Positions 40,117 through 49,306 are shown, numbered from the stretch's first letter. The stretch: DNA of 64,000 bases from Streptococcus didelphis DSM 15616 (GCF_000380005.1 NZ_KB904188.1:310001-374000), one strand, 5' to 3'. Made by a program: numbers and translations. The notes: generated from the letters alone by a model not told the origin.

Positions 40117-42384
40117 TTGAATTCTAAAAAATCATCTTTTTTATTATTTGCTTCTCTTATTCTAGGAGTTTTCTGGTATCAGCAAGAAGTTTCTGCATCG
40201 GATGTAACAGATTCAAATGCAATGGTAAGTTCAATTCAGAATGAAATAAAACTATCAAATGTTCAAAAAGAAGTATCTGGAAGCACTAAGGATATATCAG
40301 ATTTGGCAAGTTCTTCTGAGCAAGTAAAGACTTCGGCTATAACATCCAATAAAGGTGAAACCGTTCTTCAGACAATAGAGACTCCCTCAGCTACTCCCTT
40401 GCAGGTAGAAGTACCTATTTCAAATCAAGATATAAAAGTCAGTAGTGTAACTATTTCTGATACAACGATAAAAACAAATAAGACAGAGCAAAAAATAGAA
40501 TCTCTAGCTAAGAGAGCTGGACAAGAAACAACTCAAAAACTTGTTCAATCTCAATTAGGGAGTTCAAAATCTGCTCCTGTTACTTCAATTGCTGATGAGC
40601 AAGGAATTAAAATCCAATACCGAGAAACGATACCTTTAAATACAACTATCTTGTATGCCGTTTGGGGAGAAGAACAGGGACAAAACGATTTGATTTGGTA
40701 CAATGCTTCACCAACTGGTGCTGCATATGTCGATTTTGCTCGTCATAAGGAATATGGCAAATATCATATTCACACTTATACCAGAAAAAATGAAAAGATG
40801 TTGGGAGTTAGTACACTTGAAGTAATACTTTTAATGCCTCAAGTCATCAGTCAAGTGACTCAGAATAATATAAGTTCCTTTACTGTAACGGTTTCAAAAC
40901 TTCCGTCAACAATTACCAGTGTTTCAATTCCGGTTTGGACTGCCAAAGATGGACAAAATGATTTAATCTGGTACAAGGCTACGAAGACTCCAATAGGTGA
41001 TTATCAAGTTCTGGTAAATACTTTAAATCATAATGATGAAAAAGGACTTTATCATATTCATATTTATGGTTATAGTACTATTACAGGTTACCAAATTGGA
41101 CTAGTAACTAGAACCTATAATAACTTATTTACAAGGTCAGATGCAACTGTTTCAGTAACTAACTATGCTGAAAATAAGACTACTTTTACTGTAAATGTCT
41201 TGGGAACTCCAACAACAAAAGTTATAATAGGAGTTCAAATTGCTGTATGGTCAGAGAAAAATGGACAAGATGATTTAAAATGGTATATACCCATAATTGG
41301 AAATAATACCGCAATTCAATTAATAGACATCGCTAATCACAGTAATCTTTCTGATAATTATATTGTCCATGTTTATACAGATTATAGCGATGGTAGTCGG
41401 GTGGGAGTTTCCCTTGGAACATATAAGATTAATAAAGAAGTTGCAGTAGCTATTCCTCCCAAAGTATCGGTCATTAATTTTCAATCTGATAATGGAAAAC
41501 TTGATGTAGGAGTGCTTCAAGGTACAAAGATAATTAAGGCGATACGTGTTGCTGCTTGGTCTGAAGTAAATCAAACTAATATTCATTGGTATGTTTCTTC
41601 AGATATTAAAGATGGACAGGCTATAGTTTCTGTAGATCAGATTTTTCATAAATTTTTGAAAGGTAACTACACGATTCATACTTATATTGATTTTTCTGAT
41701 AATACAACAAGCGGTTTTAATCTAGGTAATTACTATTTTGCAGAGAATGTAAAATTATCTGCTTCGCAGGGCAATTATGCTATTTTAAACAAAATTATTT
41801 ATTTAGATGCAGGTCATGGAGGCTATGATTCTGGAGCATCCTATTTTAATCAATATGAGAAATCCTTGAATTTACAGATGCAAAATAGAATTAAAGATAA
41901 GCTAGAATCTTTGGGCTATAAAGTAGTTACAACAAGGACGACGGATATATTTGTCGATTTACTTCCACGATCTCAAAGAGCTAATAAAACTTTAGCGGAT
42001 ATTTTTGTTAGTCTTCATTTTAATGCGTCGATAAATGCTAGTGCTTATGGACTTGAAACTTATTATTACGAATACTCTCCAGAATATCCTTCAGCTATTA
42101 ACGAAACATATCATAATGATTCAGAGCGCTTACGTAGAAGTGCAAGTTTAGCACAGGCTATTCAAATGACAACTATTGCAAATACTGGGGCAAAAAATAA
42201 TGGTGTACTAAGAAATACTTTTGCAGTATTACGAGAAACGATTGCTCCATCAGTACTAGTAGAGATGGGGTATATGTCAAATGCTACTGAGTTTAACAAT
42301 ATTATCTCTTCAGCTTATCAAGAAAAGTTGGCAAGTGGTATAGTAGCGGGTATTTTAAGTTACTACAAACAGTACTCTATCTAA
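40117..42384 (+). CDS. Secreted N-acetylmuramoyl-L-alanine amidase with Bsp-like repeats
   Basis: 755 residues. Signal peptide (about 1-28, cut near SASD), then a Ser/Thr/Gln-rich linker (about 30-165). Four repeats of about 90 residues (starting near 168, 250, 347 and 455) each carry a WxxxxGQNDLIWY-like core, recognisable as GBS Bsp-like repeats. The C-terminal Amidase_3 domain (560-755) has all zinc ligands and the catalytic Glu: H567, E581, H634, E716. It should cut the stem peptide from MurNAc outside the cell. The start is TTG at 40117. No LPxTG anchor or choline repeats, so wall binding is presumably by the repeats. Confidence 0.88.
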   Translation: MNSKKSSFLLFASLILGVFWYQQEVSASDVTDSNAMVSSIQNEIKLSNVQKEVSGSTKDISDLASSSEQVKTSAITSNKGETVLQTIETPSATPLQVEVPISNQDIKVSSVTISDTTIKTNKTEQKIESLAKRAGQETTQKLVQSQLGSSKSAPVTSIADEQGIKIQYRETIPLNTTILYAVWGEEQGQNDLIWYNASPTGAAYVDFARHKEYGKYHIHTYTRKNEKMLGVSTLEVILLMPQVISQVTQNNISSFTVTVSKLPSTITSVSIPVWTAKDGQNDLIWYKATKTPIGDYQVLVNTLNHNDEKGLYHIHIYGYSTITGYQIGLVTRTYNNLFTRSDATVSVTNYAENKTTFTVNVLGTPTTKVIIGVQIAVWSEKNGQDDLKWYIPIIGNNTAIQLIDIANHSNLSDNYIVHVYTDYSDGSRVGVSLGTYKINKEVAVAIPPKVSVINFQSDNGKLDVGVLQGTKIIKAIRVAAWSEVNQTNIHWYVSSDIKDGQAIVSVDQIFHKFLKGNYTIHTYIDFSDNTTSGFNLGNYYFAENVKLSASQGNYAILNKIIYLDAGHGGYDSGASYFNQYEKSLNLQMQNRIKDKLESLGYKVVTTRTTDIFVDLLPRSQRANKTLADIFVSLHFNASINASAYGLETYYYEYSPEYPSAINETYHNDSERLRRSASLAQAIQMTTIANTGAKNNGVLRNTFAVLRETIAPSVLVEMGYMSNATEFNNIISSAYQEKLASGIVAGILSYYKQYSI

Positions 42385-42388
42385 AATA

Positions 42389-42432
42389 GGCTTTAAAAAT
42401 CTTACTTGTCTTAAGGTTTTTAAAGCCTTTTT
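42389..42432 (+). terminator. Terminator after the amidase gene
   Basis: GGCTTTAAAAA / TTTTTAAAGCC, an 11-bp stem with a long loop, followed by TTTTT. Confidence 0.8.
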
Positions 42433-42433
42433 A

Positions 42434-42442
42434 TGATATAAT
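42434..42442 (+). promoter_or_regulatory. Extended -10 promoter of pepT
   Basis: TGA-TATAAT, right after the terminator; no -35 at normal spacing. Confidence 0.55.
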
Positions 42443-42469
42443 TAAATTGATAAATAATTGAGGTGACTT

Positions 42470-43693
42470 ATGTTATATGATAATCTTTTAGATAGGTTTA
42501 TTAAGTATGTGAAGGTTAATACGCGGAGTAATCCTGATAGTCAGACGACTCCGAGTAGCCAAAACCAAGTTGATTTTGCGCTGAATATTTTAAAGCCTGA
42601 AATGGAAGCTATTGGTTTACAAAATGTACATTATATAAAAGAAAATGGTTATTTAATTGGGACTTTGCCAGCTAATTCTAAGGAACTTACTCGCAAAATT
42701 GGTTTTATTGCCCACATGGATACAGCAGATTTTAACGCTGAAGGTGTTAATCCACAGATTATTGAAAACTATCAGGGGGGAGAGATTAAGCTGGGGCAAT
42801 CTGGCTACGCCTTGCTACCTGAGGAATTCCCTAACCTAAATAATTATAAGGGTCAAACCCTCATAACCACTGATGGAACGACTCTCTTGGGAGCTGATGA
42901 TAAGTCTGGGATTACAGAAATCATGACTGCGATAGAATATTTGCTTGCTAATCCTAGTATTGAGCACTGTGAGATTATGGTAGCTTTTGGTCCAGATGAA
43001 GAAATTGGTATCGGTGCAGATAAGTTTAAGGTAGCTGACTTTGATGTTGATTTTGCTTATACAGTTGATGGTGGTCCCTTAGGAGAACTTCAATTTGAAA
43101 CCTTTAGCGCAGCAGCTTTGAAAATAGATTTTCTTGGACGAAACGTTCACCCAGGTACTGCTAAGGGGCAAATGATTAATGCCTTACAATTGGCTATTGA
43201 TTTTCATAATCAATTACCAGAAAATGATCGACCTGAAAAGACAGACGGTTATCAAGGTTTCTATCACTTACATGGTATGAGTGGTTCAGTTGAAGAAGCT
43301 CATAGTTCTTATATTATTCGAGATTTTGAAGATAATTCCTTTGAAGCGAGAAAAGAGCATGTTTTGGCTATGGCAGATAGGATGAACAAAGCATATGGAA
43401 CAGAGCGTATTCACATAAGTCTTTCTGATCAATACTATAATATGAAAAAAGTCATTGAAAAAGATATGACACCTATTAAAATTGCCAAGGCTGTTATGGA
43501 AGATTTATCTATTAAACCCATTATTGAACCGATTCGTGGAGGCACAGATGGGTCAAAAATTTCGTTTATGGGACTTCCAACCCCTAATTTATTTGCTGGT
43601 GGGGAAAACATGCACGGTCGATTTGAATTTGTAAGTTTAGAGACGATGTGTAAAGCTGTAGATGTTATTATTGGTATTGTTCAAAAATCTTAA
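42470..43693 (+). CDS. pepT: Peptidase T (tripeptide aminopeptidase)
   Basis: 407-residue cytoplasmic zinc peptidase of family M20B that removes the N-terminal residue from tripeptides. Ligands are visible in order: [24 protein letters not shown] (the catalytic Glu pair), VDGGPLGE, and the C-terminal [11 protein letters not shown] histidine. Length and start (ATG after GAGGTGA) are normal. Single gene with its own promoter, probably read through into the EbsA gene 33 nt on. Confidence 0.96.
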   Translation: MLYDNLLDRFIKYVKVNTRSNPDSQTTPSSQNQVDFALNILKPEMEAIGLQNVHYIKENGYLIGTLPANSKELTRKIGFIAHMDTADFNAEGVNPQIIENYQGGEIKLGQSGYALLPEEFPNLNNYKGQTLITTDGTTLLGADDKSGITEIMTAIEYLLANPSIEHCEIMVAFGPDEEIGIGADKFKVADFDVDFAYTVDGGPLGELQFETFSAAALKIDFLGRNVHPGTAKGQMINALQLAIDFHNQLPENDRPEKTDGYQGFYHLHGMSGSVEEAHSSYIIRDFEDNSFEARKEHVLAMADRMNKAYGTERIHISLSDQYYNMKKVIEKDMTPIKIAKAVMEDLSIKPIIEPIRGGTDGSKISFMGLPTPNLFAGGENMHGRFEFVSLETMCKAVDVIIGIVQKS

Positions 43694-43726
43694 TGATGAA
43701 ACAAGATAGAAAAGAGGTGAAAACAA

Positions 43727-44215
43727 ATGATTAAAATTTTTGGTAAAATTCGGTACCATTGGCAACCAGAATTATCTTGGGCAATTATTTATTGGTCGAT
43801 TGCATTTGCTCCAATCTTCATAGGTTTATCACTTCTTTACGAAAGAACAGAAATACCTAGCCGTATTTTTATCCTTTTTGCTATCTTTGCTGTATTAGTT
43901 GGTGTAGGTTTACACAGATATTTTATTATTGAAAATAATGGTATTTTAAGAATTGTTTCTTTGAAAATTTTTGGACCACATAAGCTTGATATTTCCTCAA
44001 TCACAAAAGTAGAAGTAACTAAATCAACCTTAAGTATCATTGTAGAGGACAAAAAATATCTTTTTTATATGAGAAAGTGGCCTAAAAAGTATTTCTTAGA
44101 TGCTCTAGCAATCAATCCATACTTTAAAGGAGAAGTGGAATTGATTGATAACTTTGTTAATTTGGATTATTTTGAGTTTTATAAAGACGATAAAAAGACT
44201 CTTACTGTATTGTAA
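43727..44215 (+). CDS. EbsA-family membrane protein
   Basis: 162 residues with two membrane helices (about 18-38 and 47-65), then a soluble cytoplasmic-type domain. It resembles the EbsA family, named from a pore-forming protein in Enterococcus and found in streptococci; the function is poorly known. Good site (AAAGAGGTG) before the ATG. Its last 14 nt overlap the end of the convergent ferredoxin gene. Confidence 0.7.
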   Translation: MIKIFGKIRYHWQPELSWAIIYWSIAFAPIFIGLSLLYERTEIPSRIFILFAIFAVLVGVGLHRYFIIENNGILRIVSLKIFGPHKLDISSITKVEVTKSTLSIIVEDKKYLFYMRKWPKKYFLDALAINPYFKGEVELIDNFVNLDYFEFYKDDKKTLTVL

Positions 44216-44221
44216 GAGCCT
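44192..44221 (-). terminator. Terminator of the ferredoxin gene, inside the EbsA 3' end
   Basis: Stem CTCTTAC (44199-44205) / GTAAGAG (44212-44218). On the minus strand it is followed by TTTTT (plus-strand 44192-44196), so it stops minus-strand RNA. Both convergent stop codons (44202-44204 minus, 44213-44215 plus) lie within the hairpin. Confidence 0.75.
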
Positions 44222-44399
44222 TAGTAGGACAAGATTTCACTGCTAGGATGGCATCTTTATCAGTTTCAGAAATGGTTTTACTAGAGTCATTTGAGTCTGT
44301 AAATTTCACAATTCCGTCATCCTGGTAGTCAAATAGGTTAGAGTAGGTCTGACAGAGACCGCAAGCAATACATTTTTCTGGAATAATAGATACTTTCAT
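44202..44399 (-). CDS. Ferredoxin, 4Fe-4S type
   Basis: 65 residues. EKCIACGLC gives three of the cluster cysteines (CxxCxxC) and SCPTKAL near the end the fourth, so a single 4Fe-4S cluster, of the kind found in many streptococci next to a LysM gene. The electron partner is not known. It is divergent from the LysM gene with 46 nt between the start codons, and convergent on the EbsA gene. Confidence 0.9.
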   Translation of the reverse strand: MKVSIIPEKCIACGLCQTYSNLFDYQDDGIVKFTDSNDSSKTISETDKDAILAVKSCPTKALTIQ

Positions 44400-44445
44400 A
44401 GTATCATTTTAATATGATTTTGTTAATTTAACAAGGGGGAGAATC

Positions 44446-44934
44446 ATGGCAAAAGAACCATGGGAAGAAAAGATAGTTAATGAAACAAAGGAAAGGAGAT
44501 CTCGAAAGTCCAGAGGTCCCATTCTAAGTACACCTTGGTTAACAGCCTTATTGAGTGTTTTCTTTGTTATTATTGTGGCTATATTATTTATTTTTTTCTA
44601 TACATCAAATAGTGGTGGCAATAGACAACTTGAGACAAGTGGTTTTTACGGGGCATCTCAGTCTGAAACAAAGAAGAAAGCAAAAACTTCTAAATCAGAA
44701 AAATCCACACAAAGTACTAAAGCAAGTGAAACAAGTACATCATCAACCACAAAAGCAAGTTCTGAACCAGAAACTAAAAAAGGTCAGACAATTGTGGTCC
44801 TACCAGGAGAAGGAGTTGCATCTATTGCAGCAAGAGCAGGAATTAGTGCAGAACAGTTACAAAATTTAAATCCTGAACATATGACCCAAGGTTATTGGTA
44901 TGCTAATCCTGGTGATGCTGTCTATATTAATTAA
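44446..44934 (+). CDS. LysM-domain surface protein (SAG1386/EF1546 type)
   Basis: 162 residues: a charged cytoplasmic N-terminus (about 1-28), one membrane helix (about 31-52), a Lys/Ser/Thr-rich linker (about 55-110), and a C-terminal LysM domain ([20 protein letters not shown]...NPGDAVYIN) for binding peptidoglycan glycan strands. This build is the SAG1386/EF1546 family of surface-associated proteins in lactic cocci. The role is probably structural or linked to division; unproven. Start ATG after AAGGGGGAG; cmk begins 14 nt after its stop, so they share a transcript. Confidence 0.82.
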   Translation: MAKEPWEEKIVNETKERRSRKSRGPILSTPWLTALLSVFFVIIVAILFIFFYTSNSGGNRQLETSGFYGASQSETKKKAKTSKSEKSTQSTKASETSTSSTTKASSEPETKKGQTIVVLPGEGVASIAARAGISAEQLQNLNPEHMTQGYWYANPGDAVYIN

Positions 44935-44948
44935 TTGAAGAGGAAGAA

Positions 44949-45623
44949 ATGAAAGCCATTAAAATTGCTATAGATGGACCAGCTTCCAGTGGAAAAAGTA
45001 CTGTAGCCAAGATTATCGCAAAAAATCTTGGTTATACTTATTTAGATACTGGGGCTATGTACCGTTCAGCAACCTATATTGCACTAAAATATGATTTTAC
45101 TGAAAGTGATGTTCACAAAATTCTCTCAACTCTTGAAAAAAATCCTATTTCATTTAAAAAAACAAGCGATGGAAGCCAAGAAGTTTATCTAGGAGAGGAA
45201 AATGTCACTTTGGCTATTAGACAAAATGATGTTACTAATAATGTGTCTTGGGTTTCAGCTATAGCTGAAATTCGTGAAGAATTAGTAAGGCAACAACGTC
45301 GGATTGCAAAAAATGGGGCCATTATTATGGACGGACGTGATATTGGAACAGTTGTTTTACCTGATGCAGAACTTAAAATATTCTTAATTGCTTCTGTTGA
45401 AGAGCGCGCCCAGCGTCGTTATAAAGAGAATTTAGAAAAGGGAATTGAGAGTGATTTTGAAAGGCTAAAAGATGAAATTGCTAGTCGGGACTACAAAGAT
45501 AGTCATCGCCAAGTGTCTCCCTTAAAAGCAGCAGATGATGCTATTATTTTTGATACAACCGGTATTGATATCCAAGGGGTAGTAAAATTCATTCAAGAAA
45601 AAGCAGAAAAGTTATTGACATGA
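44949..45623 (+). CDS. cmk: Cytidylate kinase
   Basis: 224-residue nucleoside-monophosphate kinase that phosphorylates CMP and dCMP with ATP. P-loop [13 protein letters not shown] at residues 8-20, the CMP-binding [12 protein letters not shown], and the conserved [13 protein letters not shown] and ERAQRR lid are all present. The bacterial insert of the NMP-binding domain is present, as in other long bacterial CMP kinases. The promoter region for infC begins inside its last codons. Confidence 0.96.
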   Translation: MKAIKIAIDGPASSGKSTVAKIIAKNLGYTYLDTGAMYRSATYIALKYDFTESDVHKILSTLEKNPISFKKTSDGSQEVYLGEENVTLAIRQNDVTNNVSWVSAIAEIREELVRQQRRIAKNGAIIMDGRDIGTVVLPDAELKIFLIASVEERAQRRYKENLEKGIESDFERLKDEIASRDYKDSHRQVSPLKAADDAIIFDTTGIDIQGVVKFIQEKAEKLLT

Positions 45624-45643
45624 TATAATTAGTGTGCTATCAT
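45615..45643 (+). promoter_or_regulatory. Promoter(s) of infC-rpmI-rplT
   Basis: Two overlapping readings: TTGACA (45615-45620), 17-nt spacer, TATCAT (45638-45643); or the extended -10 TGA-TATAAT at 45621-45629. Both lie at the cmk stop codon. Confidence 0.65.
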
Positions 45644-45649
45644 GGTATT

Positions 45650-45797
45650 AATGAGAAAAGCAGAAGCGAGAGCTTCTCGCCTTGCGACTTAGGTTGTCTG
45701 GCCCTACATGTCAAAATCCTTTTGGATATTATGTGTGCGGGCTTGATTTATCAAGTCCGCTTTCGTTTTTCTCTAAAAAAATAAAGAGGTGAAGATC
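45650..45797 (+). promoter_or_regulatory. infC leader (L20-type attenuator)
   Basis: A leader of about 150 nt before infC. It contains two mutually exclusive hairpins, AGAAGC/GCTTCT (45662-45677) and GCGAG/CTCGC (45666-45680), a conserved-looking middle, and a strong terminator (45737-45770) 15 nt before the infC ribosome site. In Firmicutes free L20 binds such leaders and promotes early termination of infC-rpmI-rplT. The class is inferred from position and architecture. Confidence 0.8.
45737..45770 (+). terminator. Attenuator terminator before infC
   Basis: GCGGGCTTGA / TCAAGTCCGC (10 bp, one G-T pair), loop TTTA, then TTTCGTTTTT. Confidence 0.85.
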
Positions 45798-46319
45798 ATA
45801 GCTAAGAAAGATCTATTCATTAATGATGAAATTCGCGTACGTGAAGTTCGTCTAGTTGGTCTAGAAGGTGAACAATTAGGTATTAAACCACTTTCTGAAG
45901 CTCAAGCCCTTGCTGATGCTTCAAATGTTGATTTGGTTTTAATCCAGCCACAAGCTGTTCCTCCTGTTGCCAAAATCATGGACTATGGAAAGTTCAAATT
46001 TGAGTTTCAAAAGAAACAAAAAGAACAACGCAAAAAACAAAGTGTTGTTACTGTTAAGGAAGTACGTCTTAGTCCAGTTATTGATAAAGGGGACTTTGAA
46101 ACTAAACTTCGTAACGGCCGTAAATTCCTTGAAAAAGGGAATAAGGTTAAAGTTTCTATCCGCTTCAAAGGGCGTATGATTACTCATAAAGAGATTGGTG
46201 CAAAGGTTCTGGCTGAATTTGCTGAAGCTACTCAAGATATTTCTATCATTGAGCAGAGAGCAAAAATGGATGGTCGCCAAATGTTTATGCAGCTTGCACC
46301 AATTCCTGACAAGAAATAA
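45798..46319 (+). CDS. infC: Translation initiation factor IF-3
   Basis: 173 residues if translation starts at the ATA at 45798, 6 nt after the ribosome site AGAGGTGA. The only other in-frame candidates are a GTG at 45789, which lies inside that ribosome site, and an ATC at 45795. The product begins [20 protein letters not shown], as other IF-3 proteins do. N-domain to about residue 80, a Lys/Gln-rich linker ([11 protein letters not shown]), then the C-domain ([19 protein letters not shown]...) that binds the 30S platform. A non-AUG start is typical of infC and lets IF-3 repress its own translation. Confidence 0.93.
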   Translation: MAKKDLFINDEIRVREVRLVGLEGEQLGIKPLSEAQALADASNVDLVLIQPQAVPPVAKIMDYGKFKFEFQKKQKEQRKKQSVVTVKEVRLSPVIDKGDFETKLRNGRKFLEKGNKVKVSIRFKGRMITHKEIGAKVLAEFAEATQDISIIEQRAKMDGRQMFMQLAPIPDKK

Positions 46320-46359
46320 TTGTCACCGTTATATATTATGTTAAGAGGAGAATACTAAA

Positions 46360-46560
46360 ATGCCAAAACAAAAAACACACCGCGCATCAGCTAAACGTTT
46401 TAAACGTACAGGTTCTGGTGGTTTGAAACGCTTCCGCGCTTTTACATCACACCGTTTCCACGGAAAAACTAAAAAACAACGTCGTCATCTTCGCAAAGCT
46501 TCAATGGTAAGCTCAGGAGATTTTAAACGTATTAAAGCAATGCTTACAGGTCTTAGATAA
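46360..46560 (+). CDS. rpmI: 50S ribosomal protein L35
   Basis: 66 residues, very basic, starting [20 protein letters not shown] and ending KAMLTGLR, as expected for L35. ATG after AAGAGGAG. Second gene of infC-rpmI-rplT. Confidence 0.98.
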   Translation: MPKQKTHRASAKRFKRTGSGGLKRFRAFTSHRFHGKTKKQRRHLRKASMVSSGDFKRIKAMLTGLR

Positions 46561-46613
46561 GATTAATTGTAAACATTAACTAGAATTATTAGAATTATTT
46601 GGAGGAAATATAA

Positions 46614-46973
46614 ATGGCTCGTGTTAAAGGTGGAGTTGTTGCACGTAAACGTCGTAAACGTGTTTTAAAGTTAGCTAAAGGTTACTATGGAGCAAAACAT
46701 ATCTTGTTCCGTACTGCAAAAGAACAAGTAATGAACTCTTATTACTATGCATACCGTGACCGTCGTCAGAAAAAACGTGACTTCCGTAAATTATGGATTA
46801 CCCGTATCAATGCAGCTGCTCGTATGAATGGTTTATCATACTCACAATTAATGCATGGTTTAAAACTTGCTGAAATTGAAGTAAACCGTAAAATGCTTGC
46901 TGATTTAGCTGTTAATGACGCTTCAGGATTTACTGCGCTTGCAGATGCTGCAAAGGCAAAACTTGCAAAATAG
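46614..46973 (+). CDS. rplT: 50S ribosomal protein L20
   Basis: 119 residues. Long basic N-terminal helix ([20 protein letters not shown]) and globular C-terminal domain ([20 protein letters not shown]). Besides its role in early 50S assembly, L20 is the repressor of its own operon in Firmicutes, through the leader before infC. Site TTGGAGGAA upstream. Confidence 0.98.
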   Translation: MARVKGGVVARKRRKRVLKLAKGYYGAKHILFRTAKEQVMNSYYYAYRDRRQKKRDFRKLWITRINAAARMNGLSYSQLMHGLKLAEIEVNRKMLADLAVNDASGFTALADAAKAKLAK

Positions 46974-46982
46974 TATAGTAAT

Positions 46983-47006
46983 AAATAGGGTTTAAGCCCT
47001 ATTTTT
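46983..47006 (+). terminator. First terminator after rplT
   Basis: AAATAGGG / CCCTATTT (8 bp), 6-nt loop, T-run. Confidence 0.8.
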
Positions 47007-47050
47007 AGATTGACGAAAGATTCTTTAGTTTTCTTTCGTCAATCTTTTTA
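47007..47050 (+). terminator. Second terminator after rplT
   Basis: AGATTGACGAAAG / CTTTCGTCAATCT, a perfect 13-bp stem with a 13-nt loop, then TTTTTA. Directly behind the first one, giving double termination of the ribosomal operon. Confidence 0.8.
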
Positions 47051-47078
47051 TTTTACTCCTATTTTAAGAAAGAATAGT

Positions 47079-47113
47079 AAAACATCCAAGACCTATTAGA
47101 TCTCGGATGTTTT
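47079..47113 (-). terminator. Terminator of the LtaS-like gene
   Basis: AAAACATCC (47079-47087) / GGATGTTTT (47105-47113), partly continued inward, placed directly after the minus-strand stop codon at 47116. Confidence 0.65.
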
Positions 47114-47115
47114 AC

Positions 47116-49257
47116 TTATTCTTTTTTGGCTTCTTGCTCTGTTTTAGGATTCAATTCTAAGTAGGAAGGTGCCTTAAAGAGTTTTTGGGTGGATTTATTA
47201 TGATGTTGGCTGTAGAGACTTTTAGACTCAGAACCTATTTCTTCTTCAATAGCTTTCATTTGTTTTAATTGTTTAGTGTAGACAAATTTGCTAGGATCAA
47301 CAGTCTTTAAGCCATTATCAGTATCAAAGCGTAGCAAGTCACCAGTTTGTACAGCATCACTAACAGCTAACTGTCTGCTAGTAGCTTCTCGAATAGCTTT
47401 TGTTTTTTCCATTGTCATTTCATCTGGATTAGTGATTTCTTCACCACTCGCAGTATTATACAAGCGACCGCTATAGTTGGTATATTCAGGTGTCATATAG
47501 GTACCAGATGTTCTTTGCGCCACAATTTGTTTATTTTGAGGAGATAGAAGATCTTGTCCTAATTGAACATACTGACTGGTATCGACACCAAGGACATGTA
47601 AGAGTGTTGGAAGAGCATCGATTTCACCACCAAAAGTCGGACTAATAGTTCCATCTGTATATCCAGGGATATGAATCATAAAAGGAACCCGTTGTAGCAT
47701 GGCATTATCATACTCAGACCATGTTTCAGGGTCTTTACCAAGTAAGCTTGCTAAGCTAGAATTTCTAGAATTTGAAATGCCATAGTGATCACCATAGAGA
47801 ACAACTATAGACTTATCATATAGGCCTGATGCTTTGAGATAATCAAAGAAAGCCTTAATAGAACTATCTAGATAGTTGGCAGTTGCAAAGTATCCATTAA
47901 TGGTTTCGTCATCAGTCTGTGCTAATGGGAAACCTTCCTCCTCTTTTTCCCCTTTTAAGCTTGTGTAGGGGTAGTGATTGCTGACAGTGATAAATTTAGT
48001 GTAGAAGGGTTGTTGGAGTCTTTCTAAGTATTTTATAGAATCCTTAAACATGTATTTATCATTGAGACCATATTGGAAAGAATTATTTTCATTTTGTTTA
48101 GAAAAATAGCTTGAATCAAAGAAATAATTATAGCCCCATTGCTTATAGGCATTATTTCTGTTCCAGAAGGTACCTACATTTCCATGGAAAACAGCACTGG
48201 AATAGTTTTCTTTTTGAGCCAAAATAGTCGGGGCTGAAAATTGTGTGTTTTCACCACCATAGTTTACCATGAAGGAGCCACTATTTAAACCAAATAAGGA
48301 ATTTTCCATCATGGTTTCGGCATCAGATGTTTTACCGGCCTTAACCTGATGAAAGAAATTTGAAAAAGCTAAGGTAGAATTAGAATGGTAGAGTGAATTT
48401 AGAAAAGGTGTTACTTCATATTCCTTGTCACCGGATTTCAATTTATAATCAATAACAAATTGCTGGAAACTTTCCAAGTGAAGTACGATAACATTTTTCC
48501 CTTTTGCTATGCCATAATATTTAGGATTAGGAGCAGCATAATGTTCTTTAACGTAATTTTTGACATCTGTTAACTCGGCAGCTGTTGCTCCATTTCTTTC
48601 TTTTTGAGCTTGATAGGTTTGATTGGCACTATAGAGAGTAAAAGAAGGTAAGCCTAGTGCTCTGACAATGTAAGTGTTTGAAAACCCTCTTGTTAACAGT
48701 TCAGGTCTATCAATTTCGGCTAAGAAAAGATTAATGGACATGAACAAACAAGAAAGTGCTGTCACAGCAAAGGCTGCTCGTTTATTAAATGGACGTTTAT
48801 CACTTTTAATTTTTTTTCTGCTAAATACAAAAATTAGTAGAACAAAGTCGATAATATAAATAATATCCCAGATACGTAGGAGATTGAGTGCCGAGTCTCC
48901 CAAGCCAGCAGATACTTTACTAGAGGCTAGCATGGCACTAACGGTAATAAAATCAGAAAACTCTCTATAGTAAATAGCATTTGAAATAAGTAAAAGATTA
49001 AGGATAATATAGGCGATCCATGAGGCAATATAAAAAGCCTTTGTATTTTTAAAGTAAAGGGCAAAGCCTAAAAGAAGGAGCCCTAAAGGGATAGGATTGA
49101 TTATAGTTAAAAAGACTTGATATAGGTTACCTAAATCAAGGGAGAAATCAGCATGATAAGCCCAAAGGGTTTTAAGCCAGTAGGCAATTAGTAGGGTGAT
49201 AATAAACCCTAACCTAGTATTGGCAAAATTTAATATAATTGTTTTTGTCTTCTTCAC
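47116..49257 (-). CDS. ltaS: Lipoteichoic acid synthase-type membrane enzyme
   Basis: 713 residues. Five to six N-terminal membrane helices (to about 185) and an extracellular sulfatase-fold domain (about 250-640). It has the LtaS catalytic set: E262 in LHLESFQQF, nucleophile T310 in GKTSDAETM, and YGDHYGIS for the metal. LtaS polymerises glycerol phosphate from phosphatidylglycerol onto a glycolipid anchor. Starts with GTG; the site AAAGAGGAAG is upstream on the minus strand. The protein belongs to the same superfamily as the GacH gene in this window but is not its duplicate. Confidence 0.92.
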   Translation of the reverse strand: MKKTKTIILNFANTRLGFIITLLIAYWLKTLWAYHADFSLDLGNLYQVFLTIINPIPLGLLLLGFALYFKNTKAFYIASWIAYIILNLLLISNAIYYREFSDFITVSAMLASSKVSAGLGDSALNLLRIWDIIYIIDFVLLIFVFSRKKIKSDKRPFNKRAAFAVTALSCLFMSINLFLAEIDRPELLTRGFSNTYIVRALGLPSFTLYSANQTYQAQKERNGATAAELTDVKNYVKEHYAAPNPKYYGIAKGKNVIVLHLESFQQFVIDYKLKSGDKEYEVTPFLNSLYHSNSTLAFSNFFHQVKAGKTSDAETMMENSLFGLNSGSFMVNYGGENTQFSAPTILAQKENYSSAVFHGNVGTFWNRNNAYKQWGYNYFFDSSYFSKQNENNSFQYGLNDKYMFKDSIKYLERLQQPFYTKFITVSNHYPYTSLKGEKEEEGFPLAQTDDETINGYFATANYLDSSIKAFFDYLKASGLYDKSIVVLYGDHYGISNSRNSSLASLLGKDPETWSEYDNAMLQRVPFMIHIPGYTDGTISPTFGGEIDALPTLLHVLGVDTSQYVQLGQDLLSPQNKQIVAQRTSGTYMTPEYTNYSGRLYNTASGEEITNPDEMTMEKTKAIREATSRQLAVSDAVQTGDLLRFDTDNGLKTVDPSKFVYTKQLKQMKAIEEEIGSESKSLYSQHHNKSTQKLFKAPSYLELNPKTEQEAKKE

Positions 49258-49306
49258 AGTAAGAACTTCCTCTTTATTATTTCCTAAAGATAAAATCTCA
49301 AAGTAA

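Noticed and set aside
40117-42384. Prophage endolysin
   Set aside because: No holin, tail or integrase genes nearby; it has a signal peptide and its own strong promoter, so it is a chromosomal secreted amidase.
45939-46280. Minus-strand reading opposite infC
   Set aside because: A shadow of a highly biased ribosomal-type gene with no ribosome site or promoter.
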